Position numbers and translations under genes: made by a program. 64,000 bases of DNA from Flavobacteriales bacterium UBA6051 (GTDB lineage: Bacteria; Bacteroidota; Bacteroidia; Flavobacteriales_D; Crocinitomicaceae). Every line of letters starts with the position of its first letter. Position 1 is the first letter of the stretch. The stretch spans positions 1 to 64,000 of the forward strand of contig DIYP01000005.1 of assembly GCA_002427735.1 (NCBI GenBank), in the 5' to 3' direction. Below are positions 10,601 through 19,949 of the stretch, one piece after another. The notes beneath the pieces are model-generated. The model worked only from the letters and a program-made list of their open reading frames with translations. It did no database searches and was not told where the DNA came from.

Positions 10601-11957
10601 GTATCGTTTGTTCCGGATTATTGGAAGAATAGTAAGAAAACTCTGATGTCGTTTGTTCTGCCTGATCAGGGTTATCAATATTAGAATCGTCATCGTAATC
10701 AGCAGCAGTGTATAGCCCCCCGGAAGAATTCAAGAAAAATTGATCCTCATATCCGTCAAGTCCTCCATTCGAAACCGGAACGGGTAATGTACTTAATGAG
10801 GGACGTCCAAGATAGTCCATCACCGTCTGCGAAATCAATGACTTTCCTGTTGTTGAAGAATATGCTTGTGATTGAATTGGCTGAAGAAGATTATTTGCAT
10901 ACACCATCCCCTCACCGGTCTTTTTCTCTTCTAGTATGACTCTATTATACATCCAGTTTTTCTGATCATCAGGATCTTGTAGAAAGAAGAAAAAAGGATA
11001 TGGACTTGCTAGATTCAGATCAATTGTTTGATCCGTTGTTTCCAGTCCCTCCCAAGTTAAGTCATCCGACCATCTGCCCCAATTGCGCGCATCGGAAAAA
11101 CCTCCTTCAAAATAGCTGCCAATTGGTCTTACACGCCAGATATAAAAACCAGTTCCTTCTGCTACAGTAATAGTAACAGACTTGTCTCCACGTGTTGTTT
11201 CGATTTTCAAGGCTTCATCCCAGTCTACGATTGCCTTAATTGCTTCTTCGGTAAGGTTAGCTGGATCAATATTTTCAAGCTTCAGTAACTGCAATTCATA
11301 ATTCGGGAAGTTATATGGTGAAGTCCATTGAAAGGTTTGAATTCTCGAACTCAAAGGTCCTGACCCGAAGCTTACAACATCTGGACCTGAGGCCAGTGTA
11401 AGTGATCCTCCATCAGTTCTTACGTCAACTCCATAATCACAGTAATAATTTAATGTGAGCATTCTACGTTGCTCGATATAATTTTCTATTTGCGCGTCCT
11501 CTGGAGCTGTAACCGAGGGATTTATAGTTGTTACAACATTATCTACATCGACTTTAATGGTTTCGATATCAGCATTTGAAACTGGATTTGTTAAATCGAT
11601 ATTGATCAAGCCTCTTGCCTCCTCAGAATTGATTGTAATAGAATGAGATTCAACGTTTACGGGAAGTCCTCCATTCAATGTTGTGAATGTTAAATCCACA
11701 GTGAATTCATCTAGAACCATTGCGTCTCCACCAAGCTGGAATAAGTCATCGATGTCGAGTAAAATCTGTGCTCTTGCGTTAAGCACTTTTTTTCTTAACG
11801 GGTCAATCGTCGGGTTATCAACAAGTGGCATGACCATTGCCGCTCCACTTGTAAGTGCTGGACCCGTCAGTTGATCCGAAATTACCTGATTATCCACCTG
11901 AGCAGTTGCCAGATGCACCATTAAAACAAGTGATAGTAATGAAAGAAACTTCTTCAT
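7623..11957 (-). CDS. Secreted protein like the N-terminal half of giant Bacteroidota RHS proteins (DUF6443-like)
   Basis: The 1444-residue product has a signal peptide (residues 1-19, ending ATAQ). After a cadherin/fibronectin-like region come segments I associate with the first half of giant Bacteroidota RHS proteins: EEKKTGEGMVYAN, QTVMDYLGRPSLSTLPVPV, and a cysteine-rich helical stretch near the end (CAERADYFKSQILQMLEANC). YD repeats and the RHS core are absent. The matching second half, beginning YYYDRAGNLTKTVPPEG, is on the separate gene at 1-6461, so one usual chain appears split in two. The stop is two bases from the 11960 gene upstream and 29 before the S74 gene. The family placement is from memory and should be confirmed by profile search; the coding call is certain. 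Confidence 0.85.
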   Translation of the reverse strand: MKKFLSLLSLVLMVHLATAQVDNQVISDQLTGPALTSGAAMVMPLVDNPTIDPLRKKVLNARAQILLDIDDLFQLGGDAMVLDEFTVDLTFTTLNGGLPVNVESHSITINSEEARGLINIDLTNPVSNADIETIKVDVDNVVTTINPSVTAPEDAQIENYIEQRRMLTLNYYCDYGVDVRTDGGSLTLASGPDVVSFGSGPLSSRIQTFQWTSPYNFPNYELQLLKLENIDPANLTEEAIKAIVDWDEALKIETTRGDKSVTITVAEGTGFYIWRVRPIGSYFEGGFSDARNWGRWSDDLTWEGLETTDQTIDLNLASPYPFFFFLQDPDDQKNWMYNRVILEEKKTGEGMVYANNLLQPIQSQAYSSTTGKSLISQTVMDYLGRPSLSTLPVPVSNGGLDGYEDQFFLNSSGGLYTAADYDDDSNIDNPDQAEQTTSEFSYYSSNNPEQTIPDAEGYPYMRSIYLPDGSGRVVESSSAGSVHAIGSGRTSKILYATPSEDELIAIFGDEAPQAENILKTVTIDPNGTASIAYSTIEGVTIATAMSSTVPTNLEEIDNPGDNGELSMTVLNETTVNTYADQKIISSKVIALGESTDITIDYFTDCNSGFGNGCDAGDCEFTLQFIITNIANGYTIVSDVFTDLSQYVCTAPIPGTEFNWSATSIPAGVDFSNGNIVTLPVGNWKIQKIVSAGIDIEQVTDVSESQQYLGPLVDLVADWMAGATSEEALDDFNLMLDELITNLEAAHASATGTFDSPGYQSAFDTPYFLSLETEYDFPEDYIFNPDYTIEFGLVDPGDPGLGTDPSQLVFSAACCENLGVAIPAPEKYPLCETIDDKIQNGTLTVADVEFSELFRQLYEEIIVEPLITAGEDPGLIPTYEADWVSASAGFGITSSPMALPFTTDMDVMAYHMLTDQYFTGNAVLSGSTWEYESSPGVMSPVYDTPVGGIPTYATEDLYGPYYVCDDLYECWYASVKAYYELKRNNGASFNIYDDTNEDQVEDGDAAPGDDTAGDQYDDPDSADGDPSILDQLVSFIISIKMKNLSDDLEGVGTGSSGASKMALQFNIPSTFMECAGYKFAAIIDAPSTELTPTFTGLGEVNDPILKQDLATYIPTVPVYATEFEDFGDTDPLNDAMVPVTPAQLMYSNCKSPVWMFKYYEYNPALQVPTSSTTNPNDYLNSTPNFDEPTYPEISSVPSLELSQCYHDFSGLTVPFCNANYCDDGGHHNWNSSQRYSFYKLVENAVEYVTGDCSDISLDASLTPYTCSEMFTMIDDVFLEAEESCAERADYFKSQILQMLEANCYEVVACVDGSSPGNYVSEAQVDAMVQEAVNSCGDYVNQLKADCIVPGGPPCTGAYPWSIVNTCNVINGTVICTTNERVTELFDPALHIEEKLARVQTGTFIPYGIPPQCEGMDPLSPPVIPNDPEPCLELNEIQSPEITTSN

Positions 11958-11959
11958 CT

Positions 11960-12673
11960 TTATTCTTTAATTAATTGATATCCTTTATACTTCGCTTTTA
12001 GCTCACCATTCGATTCTAAAAACATGTTTGTTAGCTCAGCAGGAAACTTGTACGAACTATTGAAGTCCAGTTTATCCACCGTAATACTCATTCTTCGAAT
12101 TTTATAAGCTCTGGAATAAGTTGTGATCGTTTTGCTAAGGTCTCCGGATTTTGAATCGAAATAATAAATGAGTTCATCTCCCGCGAATCCTTTCACATTA
12201 ATATCGCTGGCATCTAGAACGATCTTGCGGATTCCCTTAGTCGCGTCTTCAGAACATTCTGTCACCTTACATCGTTCAATAATTCCTTTCTGATTTTTAA
12301 TAAATGTTTGAACGGAAGTAGGGTTCACCTCTTCGCTCGGGTTTCGTGTAATAATGATCTTCTTCTGACCATCCAATACTGTAAACACATACTTCTTGTC
12401 CATGTACGATTTCATCTCATTGGAAAGAACGTGGACCTGATCCTCTGAGATGTAATACTTAACACTCATATCCACAGCCTTAATACTTGGATCCCAATAA
12501 TCAATTTGCTGACGGTAGCTCATATGATATACTCTTCCAAAGCGAGGTTTCGCCCTGAACTCCATTCGCTTATTATAGGCCAGAACTTCTGCTAAACACC
12601 CGGAATCTCCTTGGGAGAAACCCGTATTCGCCAAAATGAACAATGCTATGATGCAAATAACTCCCTTAATCAT
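11960..12673 (-). CDS. Small secreted protein of unknown function in RHS operon
   Basis: The 237-residue product has a signal peptide (residues ~1-20, IALFILANTGFSQ). The mature part alternates short beta-type stretches and charged turns (KKIIITRNP, IRKIVLDASDINV, DELIYYFDSKSGDL, RRMSITVDKLDF). The repeated strand pattern, ending in a hydrophobic carrier-like sheet, vaguely recalls LolA-type lipoprotein carriers, but I do not see a diagnostic motif. The start overlaps the end of the 2037-residue gene by eight bases, and its stop is two bases before the 1444-residue gene. Translation is therefore probably coupled and the product is likely an accessory of the large proteins. Function unknown. 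Confidence 0.8.
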   Translation of the reverse strand: MIKGVICIIALFILANTGFSQGDSGCLAEVLAYNKRMEFRAKPRFGRVYHMSYRQQIDYWDPSIKAVDMSVKYYISEDQVHVLSNEMKSYMDKKYVFTVLDGQKKIIITRNPSEEVNPTSVQTFIKNQKGIIERCKVTECSEDATKGIRKIVLDASDINVKGFAGDELIYYFDSKSGDLSKTITTYSRAYKIRRMSITVDKLDFNSSYKFPAELTNMFLESNGELKAKYKGYQLIKE

Positions 12674-15600
12674 TTCTCAATGTTTTTGGCATATTAACTT
12701 GCTGTTCTTTGACCGTTTTTCTACCTCTTTCCGTTTCAATCACTGTTCGAACCAATTGTCCTTCGGAATCGTACTCAAAGATGGTCGCAAAATGCTGATC
12801 ACCAATTTGTGCTGCAACTTTAAGGTCCACAGGGTTGTAAACAGTCATAGAGACTGCTGCTTCAAGTGGATGGAAGCATGCGTCATCTATTAGCAAAGCT
12901 TGTGAAGCAGAGAGATCGAAATGAAACTCCGGATATATTTCCATGCCAACTGCATTCGTTCCCCAGTCTGTTATGTCCGTTCGAAGAAGTACCCATTCAC
13001 CTACCTTGGCAATCTTCTTTAGTGGATATGACTCGCCTTCCAACATCAGTTTTGGATTGCCAGGAATTACATCAGTAAACAATGGATCATCTGCTCCACT
13101 ATCGGTTAATCGCACCCAAATTTTGAATCTACCACCGTGATCATACAAACGCTGAGTAAGTTTAATTGGCTTAGAACTTACCTTATTATCCGTCATCGAA
13201 ACATAGTCAAGCGACTGAGCACCGGTATGTCCTTTCTTGACACTTGCACCTGGTAAAACAGTCTCATAGTCCTCAAAGAGGATAGTTTCATATTCTGCAT
13301 TTATACCTGAAATCGTTGGTAGGATATTGTTATATCCGAAATGAACCGAACTATAAACTCCAAGAAGGTTTACTTCTTCAAGTGGCTGTCCATGTGGAGA
13401 GAATTTAGTTGCATACGAAGGACTTTGCCAACTTGGATTAAGCAAACTCAAATCCACGTTTCCTCCGGATCCACTTGCTCCCCAATTGAAGAATGCGAAG
13501 TTCTTAATCGTTCCGGCATTGTACACTCTACTATCTGGGTCTAGATTAGCGGAAGTTCTATCTCCAATAAATGTATACGACCCAACAGGATAATAAAATG
13601 CGTTCATCTGAGCCAACTCGGCTGCATCCACGTCGGCATCGTACAACATGAATTCTTGCTTTATAGTGCTCATTTCAGCGTCAATCGTTCCTCCATTTGC
13701 AAAGTCACTTATGAAATCATCGAATCTATTTTTCCTAAACTCGACAGCTTGCGCAGAAACGATTCCTTCAATTGGTTCCGTATATGGTCGCCATTCGTCG
13801 TCACCAGTGAACTGGTTCATTGGGTTTTCCATGTGCGTTGAAATAGATCCCATAGACGCAGTTAACAAGTTGAAATAATCAGGATCAACGCTCTTTTTAC
13901 CCATTGTTTCATATACCCATGGGGCAGGAATTTTCATAGAGTAATAAACGTTCTCGTCTGTTTCATACTCTCTATAGTTCCCAGAATTGGGCGAATCATA
14001 AGCAGTTGAAACTTTGGTAATTAATGGCGTACCATCTAAATCACTGTAAGCAACATTTTCTGTAACCGTAGTTATTCCATCCGCATAGGATAGCGCCTTC
14101 TTCAATTTCGTCGTCTTGCGAATAACCCTGCTGGTTACGTGTTGACTCAGTTCGGTTTCCTCATAACCAATGCTTGCTCCAAAGCCGAAAGTCATTACAG
14201 GAGGCCATTGAATCAGGAAGTTCAAATCAAGCTCAATATTAAAGTCAAATGTTCTGTCTTCAATTCTGCCGGCATGCATTGCTACATCTTCTTCTTCACC
14301 AAGGTTCTTTGCTTGTCTTCTTAGTACGAGGTCTCCTGATTCAACAGAACCAGAAATAACGTCGTTATCATCATCTGAATAAGTATTCTCGGCCTTGGCG
14401 TATATTGCCGCGTTCTGTGGGTTCACCAGGTAGTCAGAATAATTTCCATTGTAGGTGTAAGATCGAGCCAACAATCCATGTTTATCGTCCACAGTGAACA
14501 GATAACCTTGAAGTAGCCAGGCCATATCCTGTGAGTAGTTAAAGAGTCCTAACGGGATAGAAAACTTCGCCTTCTTGTAATAATCACGAATATTATTGTT
14601 GTCAGTATTCTGCAGCTCTGTTTGTTCTACCGTGACCGTAGGGTGATCCTTACACGTCAGATACTCACTAATGACAAAACCGGCGCTACTTCTTCCGCTA
14701 TGAATATTTTTTATGACGACACGTGAATGACCAACAGAAGCCTGTGGCAATAAATGCTCACCAAGGGGCCCTTCTGCCCAGGATTTATCCCTTCCAGCAA
14801 GTAACTTATTCCAGGTACTTTGCTTGTATTTGTCTAAGATATCGACGAGTGCGCTCTCTATTCGTGATGGACCAGGTTCATTGGTTGCAACACCACTGGA
14901 TTTTCCACTCTTGGTTTCATAGATGTACTCTGAGCCATATAGAGATGCTTCTCCGTTTTCAATTCCTGGATTGTACATCAGCAATCTCTTCACTCGAATT
15001 CCACCACCTCTCTTTGCGTCCGGTACAACGAGTTTAAAATGAGACATTGATGGCTTAAAGTAGTTCCCAATATTTGACTTGGACGGAATATTTACTGCTA
15101 ACGTGGCAGTCCCCATCTTGGTTCTCATACCCCATCTATCTGGATTACTTCCATTGGGATTTTTGAGTAAATAATTCTTAATTTCCTTTATCTCATCACT
15201 ATAAGTTACTTCACCACTACCATTAGTAGTAGGACTTCCATCATAAGCCATTGCGATAAGATCCTCATCCAAATCGGCTTGCTTAGTAGAATAACTGAAG
15301 TGATCGTTCACATCCATTGCCATATTGGACATAGACTTGGCCTGCTCATAGGTGATTCTTCTTGGAGTCAGGTATTTTTGATCTCCTTTTTCACCTCCCA
15401 GGCTGAAATAAATCTTATTTCCTCCTTCAAGGCCTACTTTGTTTACAGGACAATATCCTTCCACATAATCGTCAGCCTTCCCGACACCAAAATTGGTCGT
15501 ATTATCAGTATAATTCACCAAGAATTTGAAGTACAACATTTTCTTCTTCCAATGATTCTGATCACCATCAAAAATTTCATAATTGCTGCTATTGACCTGA

Positions 15601-18600
15601 GCTAGGGTTACACCATCAAAATACTGACTTGCCAGACGAACATAATAATCCTTGACGGCCACTGCATCTAAAGGATCAACTCCAACATCTTCAAGGTTGA
15701 TGTAATACTTATTCTCATCGTACTTATAGCCATTTTCGTTTAGGCCATTGTTATCAATACTAACCATTGTTGTCGCTAGCTTATCTTGTACATGCGTGTA
15801 ATCTTTCTGCTCGTATTGAATTTGAATCTCTCCGCCTGAGGGCAATGTAATTTTCTTAAGTGCCCAGGCTGCCGGGTCGAAATCATCGGGTAACTCTCCC
15901 TGATACGACCAACTACGCCGTTCTTTTCGCTGGTTCTCTGAAATGTCTAAATCCTGATAATTCCCCCAACTATCTAGATAGCCCTCACGATAATCCGGAT
16001 TTTCATTTAACCCCTGATATTCTGTAAACAGACTACCATATCTTGACAAAACTGCCGGGTCAATATCAGAAAGGTCTGGGTAGTTGTACTCAAATTTGTA
16101 CGGAGCAATTCTAGCCTTACTTAGACCTTCTGTATCCGTCCAAACTTTTTTCAGCGTTAGTTTTCCTGAAAGCGGTGAGTTAACCTGATACATTGCGCTG
16201 TTCGGGATACCTTTACACAACTCGTATGAGTATTCAAAATGAGTGGTTGAGACTGGTAATGTCATTCGTTCTTTAGAGAACAATACTATCTTTTCGAGTT
16301 TATCCAGTTGGTTCGTACCTGCCTCTCCTTGAGCGGCTTTATCAAGCCCACTGGCTGTTGGATCTGCAGAGTCCATCCCGTCATATCGATCACTTCCAGA
16401 ACCGTTTACATAAGACAAGAACGTTGTTTTATCTGATCCAAATAGACCAAGATTGTCAGCAAGTTCTTCGAACTCAGAAGAGGTTGTTTTGTTCGTGATG
16501 AAACAAGCGATATGCGTTTTCGTTTCGATCGTCTTCATGTAAGCAACCTCTTTCTCACCTGTCGAGAACTGCCCCATCTGGTCATAATTATGGGTCATTC
16601 GGCCTCTGTTATAATAAACTCCCGTATAAGGTGCTCTGTGTCGGTACATTTCGCCATCGACACTGTATTTTTTTCGATAAGTAAACTTGGTCCACCCTCC
16701 GTAGTCTCTTTCGTCTGGTCCATTAGCGTTTATATCTATGTAGTCTGGAGAGACAATTTGTGTTAGCAAGTAACTGGTAGCATAGGGTTCGCTGTTCTCT
16801 TCTCCCACAACTACTTGATTCTTCAAAATATCTTCGGAATAGACCAAATCATTTGTGACCGTTACTGGCTCAATATTTCCCATCGCCGATCGCTGCGAAC
16901 TGGTAAAGTCCCTCTTCAATTGCAGCGATGTTGAAGCCAATCCGACGGAAAGACTCTTTTCATTCTTAGCAACCACCGAAACGCCATAGATGTACTTACT
17001 TCCATTTGGTTTTGTGACCTTAATCTCGCGAATGAAGTTTGGACTGGTTTCATTGTTGACTTCTTCTGATTCGGTCATCTTGTCAAGCAGGTTAGTTGCG
17101 CCGTTCATATTGTACTCGATGTAAGAACTTGCACCCTGTCTAAATTCTGGATCCGGTTCATTTGCTCCAGAATCCCAAAACAATCCATAATCCCCAAATT
17201 CAACATCCCCAATCTTTTTATTTTGATTTTCAAACTTCATGGAACGCACTCCATCTGGAAAATAGCGAAGACAGGTACCTGGATCATTCATAAATTGGAA
17301 GAATGGGACGTCATTATCCTGATTGAAAACTTCCTTATTTAACTCCTGACGATTCTTCTCTTTCCAATTGTCAACTTGTGTTCTATGCCATCCAAATCCG
17401 ACATCCAGCCCCACTGCTATTGTTTGTCCAACGGCAAATTCAACCCCAATGTTCTGAATGATTTCTCTGTTTGTTAAACCAGTCTGATAATAATGTGGAA
17501 TTGTAGCGTGATGCAGTCTAAATCCACCTCCAACTCCTTCACCGGAAACTGAAAATGCATCGGCTCCTCCAAATGGAATCCCTAGGCTACGAGTTGTCTT
17601 CTTAAAGTTGGTCTCATTCTCAATAAAGTAATCTCCAGAAACATTGTTGCTCATATCTTCCAGATCATCCATCTCTTCCCATTTGGGTGTGTGCATATAA
17701 CCGTTCACCAACAACTCTGTCTCGGGCTCATTGATTAAAACATTTGCATTACCCGAGTATCCTAATTCAACACCAACAGCATAGACTTCGACTCCAATGG
17801 AACCTGAGAAGTTGAACGATTTTCCATATGTCTTTGTCATTGAAAGACCCGGATATTGCAACCGCGCAGTTGGAGAAATGGCCATAGGAGGATGCTTCAT
17901 TGACATACCGGCAGACACACGATAATTTCCATACGAACCAGAAATTTTATTGAGCTTATTAGTTCTGGAAAGTTGTTTGTCAATTTTATCAGGCATCTCA
18001 CAGTCAGTTGCCGCACCTCTATCCTTCAATTTCTGACTTCTTTTTTTCGTGTAGCGACTGATTATCGCCTGCGGATTAACGGTGAATCCAAAAGTTGTAT
18101 TGCCCGCCGCAAAATTCATATTCAATGAAGCCATTCCTTTATGTCCAACAGAGAACCCCTGAGATTTCAATATTCCCGTGTAATTGTTGTAGCGAACACT
18201 TTGAGAATAGCCGAGCTCAACTTGAAAGCCATTCATATCGGTCGAACCAAAAGCCGGGTTCGCAGTAGAATTTAGTTCCTTGTTCTTACTGAATGCTTTC
18301 ATGTCCTTTCTTTGCTGAGCTTCATCCTGTGAAACAATCTCCAGGTTAATATTCTCAACAGCAGAAACAGTCCAATTAGGAACCATTTTATTGTATTTCT
18401 TTACCGAAACATTCTCAAACTCATCAGGATACCCAACCTTACCGCGGTTGATCGCACCTGCATTCATTGTCCAGCCGTAACCAACCCATGAAGCTTCTTC
18501 TTCCGGAGTAGCACCGCTATGGTAGGACAAAGACATGGCATACCCTCCACCATCAGCTCCAGGAATGTTGAGCACAGGAAGATTGTAGGTAAAGTTTCCT

Positions 18601-18779
18601 GTGAACGGATCAACCATATTCGTCGTCGAAACTGGTTCAAAGCTGGTGAATTCAGGAGAAGCCGGACCAGAGGTCAATGCATTTGCATATGTCGGATAGA
18701 ATATTTCCCCTAAAAGGCTGAACACCAAAAACAGGGCAGTCCCTCTAAAAAACAATGGATATTTTCGAAACAATTTCAT
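12666..18779 (-). CDS. Giant secreted RHS/SpvB-type protein lacking the RHS core
   Basis: The 2037-residue product begins with a signal peptide (residues ~1-34, ending YANA). Residues ~40-110 carry the block that opens many Bacteroidota RHS proteins: NMVDPFTGNFTYNLPVL, GGGYAMSLSYHSG and EEASWVGYGWTMNAGAINRG. The middle is beta-rich with repeated EFEYSYEL/KFEYNYPD-type strands, as in the SpvB/TcB shell. Residues ~1870-1980 look like a galactose-binding domain ending LLIDDACFHPLEA. The protein stops after one YD-like unit (FEYDSEGQLVRTVIETERG), just where other members go on into YD repeats and the core. It may therefore be a shell partner that needs another chain. The stop overlaps the next gene by eight bases; six bases separate it from the lipoprotein upstream. 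Confidence 0.88.
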   Translation of the reverse strand: MKLFRKYPLFFRGTALFLVFSLLGEIFYPTYANALTSGPASPEFTSFEPVSTTNMVDPFTGNFTYNLPVLNIPGADGGGYAMSLSYHSGATPEEEASWVGYGWTMNAGAINRGKVGYPDEFENVSVKKYNKMVPNWTVSAVENINLEIVSQDEAQQRKDMKAFSKNKELNSTANPAFGSTDMNGFQVELGYSQSVRYNNYTGILKSQGFSVGHKGMASLNMNFAAGNTTFGFTVNPQAIISRYTKKRSQKLKDRGAATDCEMPDKIDKQLSRTNKLNKISGSYGNYRVSAGMSMKHPPMAISPTARLQYPGLSMTKTYGKSFNFSGSIGVEVYAVGVELGYSGNANVLINEPETELLVNGYMHTPKWEEMDDLEDMSNNVSGDYFIENETNFKKTTRSLGIPFGGADAFSVSGEGVGGGFRLHHATIPHYYQTGLTNREIIQNIGVEFAVGQTIAVGLDVGFGWHRTQVDNWKEKNRQELNKEVFNQDNDVPFFQFMNDPGTCLRYFPDGVRSMKFENQNKKIGDVEFGDYGLFWDSGANEPDPEFRQGASSYIEYNMNGATNLLDKMTESEEVNNETSPNFIREIKVTKPNGSKYIYGVSVVAKNEKSLSVGLASTSLQLKRDFTSSQRSAMGNIEPVTVTNDLVYSEDILKNQVVVGEENSEPYATSYLLTQIVSPDYIDINANGPDERDYGGWTKFTYRKKYSVDGEMYRHRAPYTGVYYNRGRMTHNYDQMGQFSTGEKEVAYMKTIETKTHIACFITNKTTSSEFEELADNLGLFGSDKTTFLSYVNGSGSDRYDGMDSADPTASGLDKAAQGEAGTNQLDKLEKIVLFSKERMTLPVSTTHFEYSYELCKGIPNSAMYQVNSPLSGKLTLKKVWTDTEGLSKARIAPYKFEYNYPDLSDIDPAVLSRYGSLFTEYQGLNENPDYREGYLDSWGNYQDLDISENQRKERRSWSYQGELPDDFDPAAWALKKITLPSGGEIQIQYEQKDYTHVQDKLATTMVSIDNNGLNENGYKYDENKYYINLEDVGVDPLDAVAVKDYYVRLASQYFDGVTLAQVNSSNYEIFDGDQNHWKKKMLYFKFLVNYTDNTTNFGVGKADDYVEGYCPVNKVGLEGGNKIYFSLGGEKGDQKYLTPRRITYEQAKSMSNMAMDVNDHFSYSTKQADLDEDLIAMAYDGSPTTNGSGEVTYSDEIKEIKNYLLKNPNGSNPDRWGMRTKMGTATLAVNIPSKSNIGNYFKPSMSHFKLVVPDAKRGGGIRVKRLLMYNPGIENGEASLYGSEYIYETKSGKSSGVATNEPGPSRIESALVDILDKYKQSTWNKLLAGRDKSWAEGPLGEHLLPQASVGHSRVVIKNIHSGRSSAGFVISEYLTCKDHPTVTVEQTELQNTDNNNIRDYYKKAKFSIPLGLFNYSQDMAWLLQGYLFTVDDKHGLLARSYTYNGNYSDYLVNPQNAAIYAKAENTYSDDDNDVISGSVESGDLVLRRQAKNLGEEEDVAMHAGRIEDRTFDFNIELDLNFLIQWPPVMTFGFGASIGYEETELSQHVTSRVIRKTTKLKKALSYADGITTVTENVAYSDLDGTPLITKVSTAYDSPNSGNYREYETDENVYYSMKIPAPWVYETMGKKSVDPDYFNLLTASMGSISTHMENPMNQFTGDDEWRPYTEPIEGIVSAQAVEFRKNRFDDFISDFANGGTIDAEMSTIKQEFMLYDADVDAAELAQMNAFYYPVGSYTFIGDRTSANLDPDSRVYNAGTIKNFAFFNWGASGSGGNVDLSLLNPSWQSPSYATKFSPHGQPLEEVNLLGVYSSVHFGYNNILPTISGINAEYETILFEDYETVLPGASVKKGHTGAQSLDYVSMTDNKVSSKPIKLTQRLYDHGGRFKIWVRLTDSGADDPLFTDVIPGNPKLMLEGESYPLKKIAKVGEWVLLRTDITDWGTNAVGMEIYPEFHFDLSASQALLIDDACFHPLEAAVSMTVYNPVDLKVAAQIGDQHFATIFEYDSEGQLVRTVIETERGRKTVKEQQVNMPKTLRND

Positions 18780-18785
18780 CTTCTT

Positions 18786-19424
18786 TTAAGCTTTTATCTT
18801 TGGTACAGGTACTAGGTTTTCCATATTAAATGCGAACGAATTCTTTCCTGAGTTAAAGATTTCGTCATCAATGGTAAACTTGAATTTTTTGAGTTCTTTT
18901 AATTCGTTTAGGTCTTCTGCCGGGCTGAATACGATGTTGAATGTTCGGTGATACGACAAGCCATAGACATTCTCCATTTCGCAAAGGACAGCTTTCCATT
19001 CTCTTCCATTTGCCGCAAGCGTTAGATGCTCTTTCATTCCGAAATTCAAATTCCTTGCACGCTCATCGAACTCTTCATAATTGAGCACGCCTACCTTTGT
19101 AATGTCAAACATCTCCTTTGCGTCATCAGCCGGACCAATCGTTAGTAAAAAGGCAAGATTATTCTCATAGAATTGCATAATACTATCCATTTGCTGCTCG
19201 GTCCATTGCCCCTCTTCTTGTAACTCCTGATATGCCAGGTACTCCGCCGGTAGATACTTGATATCGAATTCCAAATCCCCTACTCTTTTTACATGATGAT
19301 ATCCATTACCCTCATCCTCATGCCAAGTATAAAACTCACTCACGGTCAGTTCTTGTTTACCGCAGGATGAGACGAGAAGAATCATCACCAAAAAGCTATG
19401 TATGAATAACTTACTGCCCTTCAT
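18786..19424 (-). CDS. Lipoprotein of unknown function
   Basis: The 212-residue product has a lipoprotein signal peptide with lipobox VSSC (Cys21), so it should be lipid-anchored at an outer or inner membrane. The mature part is acidic and mixed alpha/beta, with QQMDSIMQFYENNLAFLLTIGP, FNIVFSPAEDLNELKELKKF and a hydrophobic C-terminus. I recognise no family. Its start overlaps the end of the OmpH-like gene by 14 bases and it ends six bases before the 2037-residue RHS gene, so it is part of the same operon and translationally coupled. A role in anchoring or exporting the large RHS proteins is only inferred. Confidence 0.8.
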   Translation of the reverse strand: MKGSKLFIHSFLVMILLVSSCGKQELTVSEFYTWHEDEGNGYHHVKRVGDLEFDIKYLPAEYLAYQELQEEGQWTEQQMDSIMQFYENNLAFLLTIGPADDAKEMFDITKVGVLNYEEFDERARNLNFGMKEHLTLAANGREWKAVLCEMENVYGLSYHRTFNIVFSPAEDLNELKELKKFKFTIDDEIFNSGKNSFAFNMENLVPVPKIKA

Positions 19425-19947
19425 AGTTCAAATTCAATTGCGCTAATACTTCATCTGTTATATCCCATTCAGCATTCTTATACAGGACATAATTTCCTTC
19501 ATTTCTTCCCATGATCACGTCGTAACCATTCTCAATTCCGTATTTGTCCACAAAGCTCAGTACCTGATTCACTACTTCACTGGTCATTTTTTGATCCTCT
19601 AACTCAGCATTCGCATCTAACCCCTGAGTGAACTCTACATAGTTGTTACGCATGGCGATTATTCTCTTCTCCTGACGAATCATTTCTTCCTTTGACAAAA
19701 AGGCAGAATCGGCATAGTAATCCTGCAATGCCATTTTGATTTCATTCGAAAGACTATCATTCAGATTGTTCCATTCCACCATTTTATTTTCATAATCTTG
19801 CTGAGCATCCATCATCCCTTGATAATCGTTGACCAGACGTTTAAAGTCAACGACTCCTATTCTCGGTGTAGCCTGATAATTAAGGATTGTCATAACCAGG
19901 GTGACTAATACCACCACTGCAATTCCATACTGTAGAAGATTCTTCAT
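19411..19947 (-). CDS. Membrane-anchored OmpH/Skp-like coiled-coil protein
   Basis: The 178-residue product has an N-terminal hydrophobic segment (residues ~5-24, IAVVVLVTLVMTIL) with no clear cleavage site, so it is probably anchored. IGVVDFKRLVNDYQGM (residues ~31-46) is the small beta-strand plus first helix seen in OmpH/Skp (compare the IGYVNSQELL start of the protein encoded at 60907-61410). A long charged helical hairpin follows (~50-125), and then NGYDVIMGRNEGNYVLY and DITDEVLAQLN, the typical OmpH tail. Skp-type proteins are periplasmic holdase chaperones for outer-membrane proteins. Here the gene sits between the adhesin and the lipoprotein of the RHS operon, which suggests a dedicated chaperone for these very large exported proteins. 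That role is inferred. Confidence 0.82.
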   Translation of the reverse strand: MKNLLQYGIAVVVLVTLVMTILNYQATPRIGVVDFKRLVNDYQGMMDAQQDYENKMVEWNNLNDSLSNEIKMALQDYYADSAFLSKEEMIRQEKRIIAMRNNYVEFTQGLDANAELEDQKMTSEVVNQVLSFVDKYGIENGYDVIMGRNEGNYVLYKNAEWDITDEVLAQLNLNYEGQ

Positions 19948-19949
19948 TC

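Noticed and set aside
1..18779. TcB/TcC-type toxin complex
   Set aside because: No TcA-like pore protein and no TcdB middle domains are visible, and the RHS chain is split in a different way.
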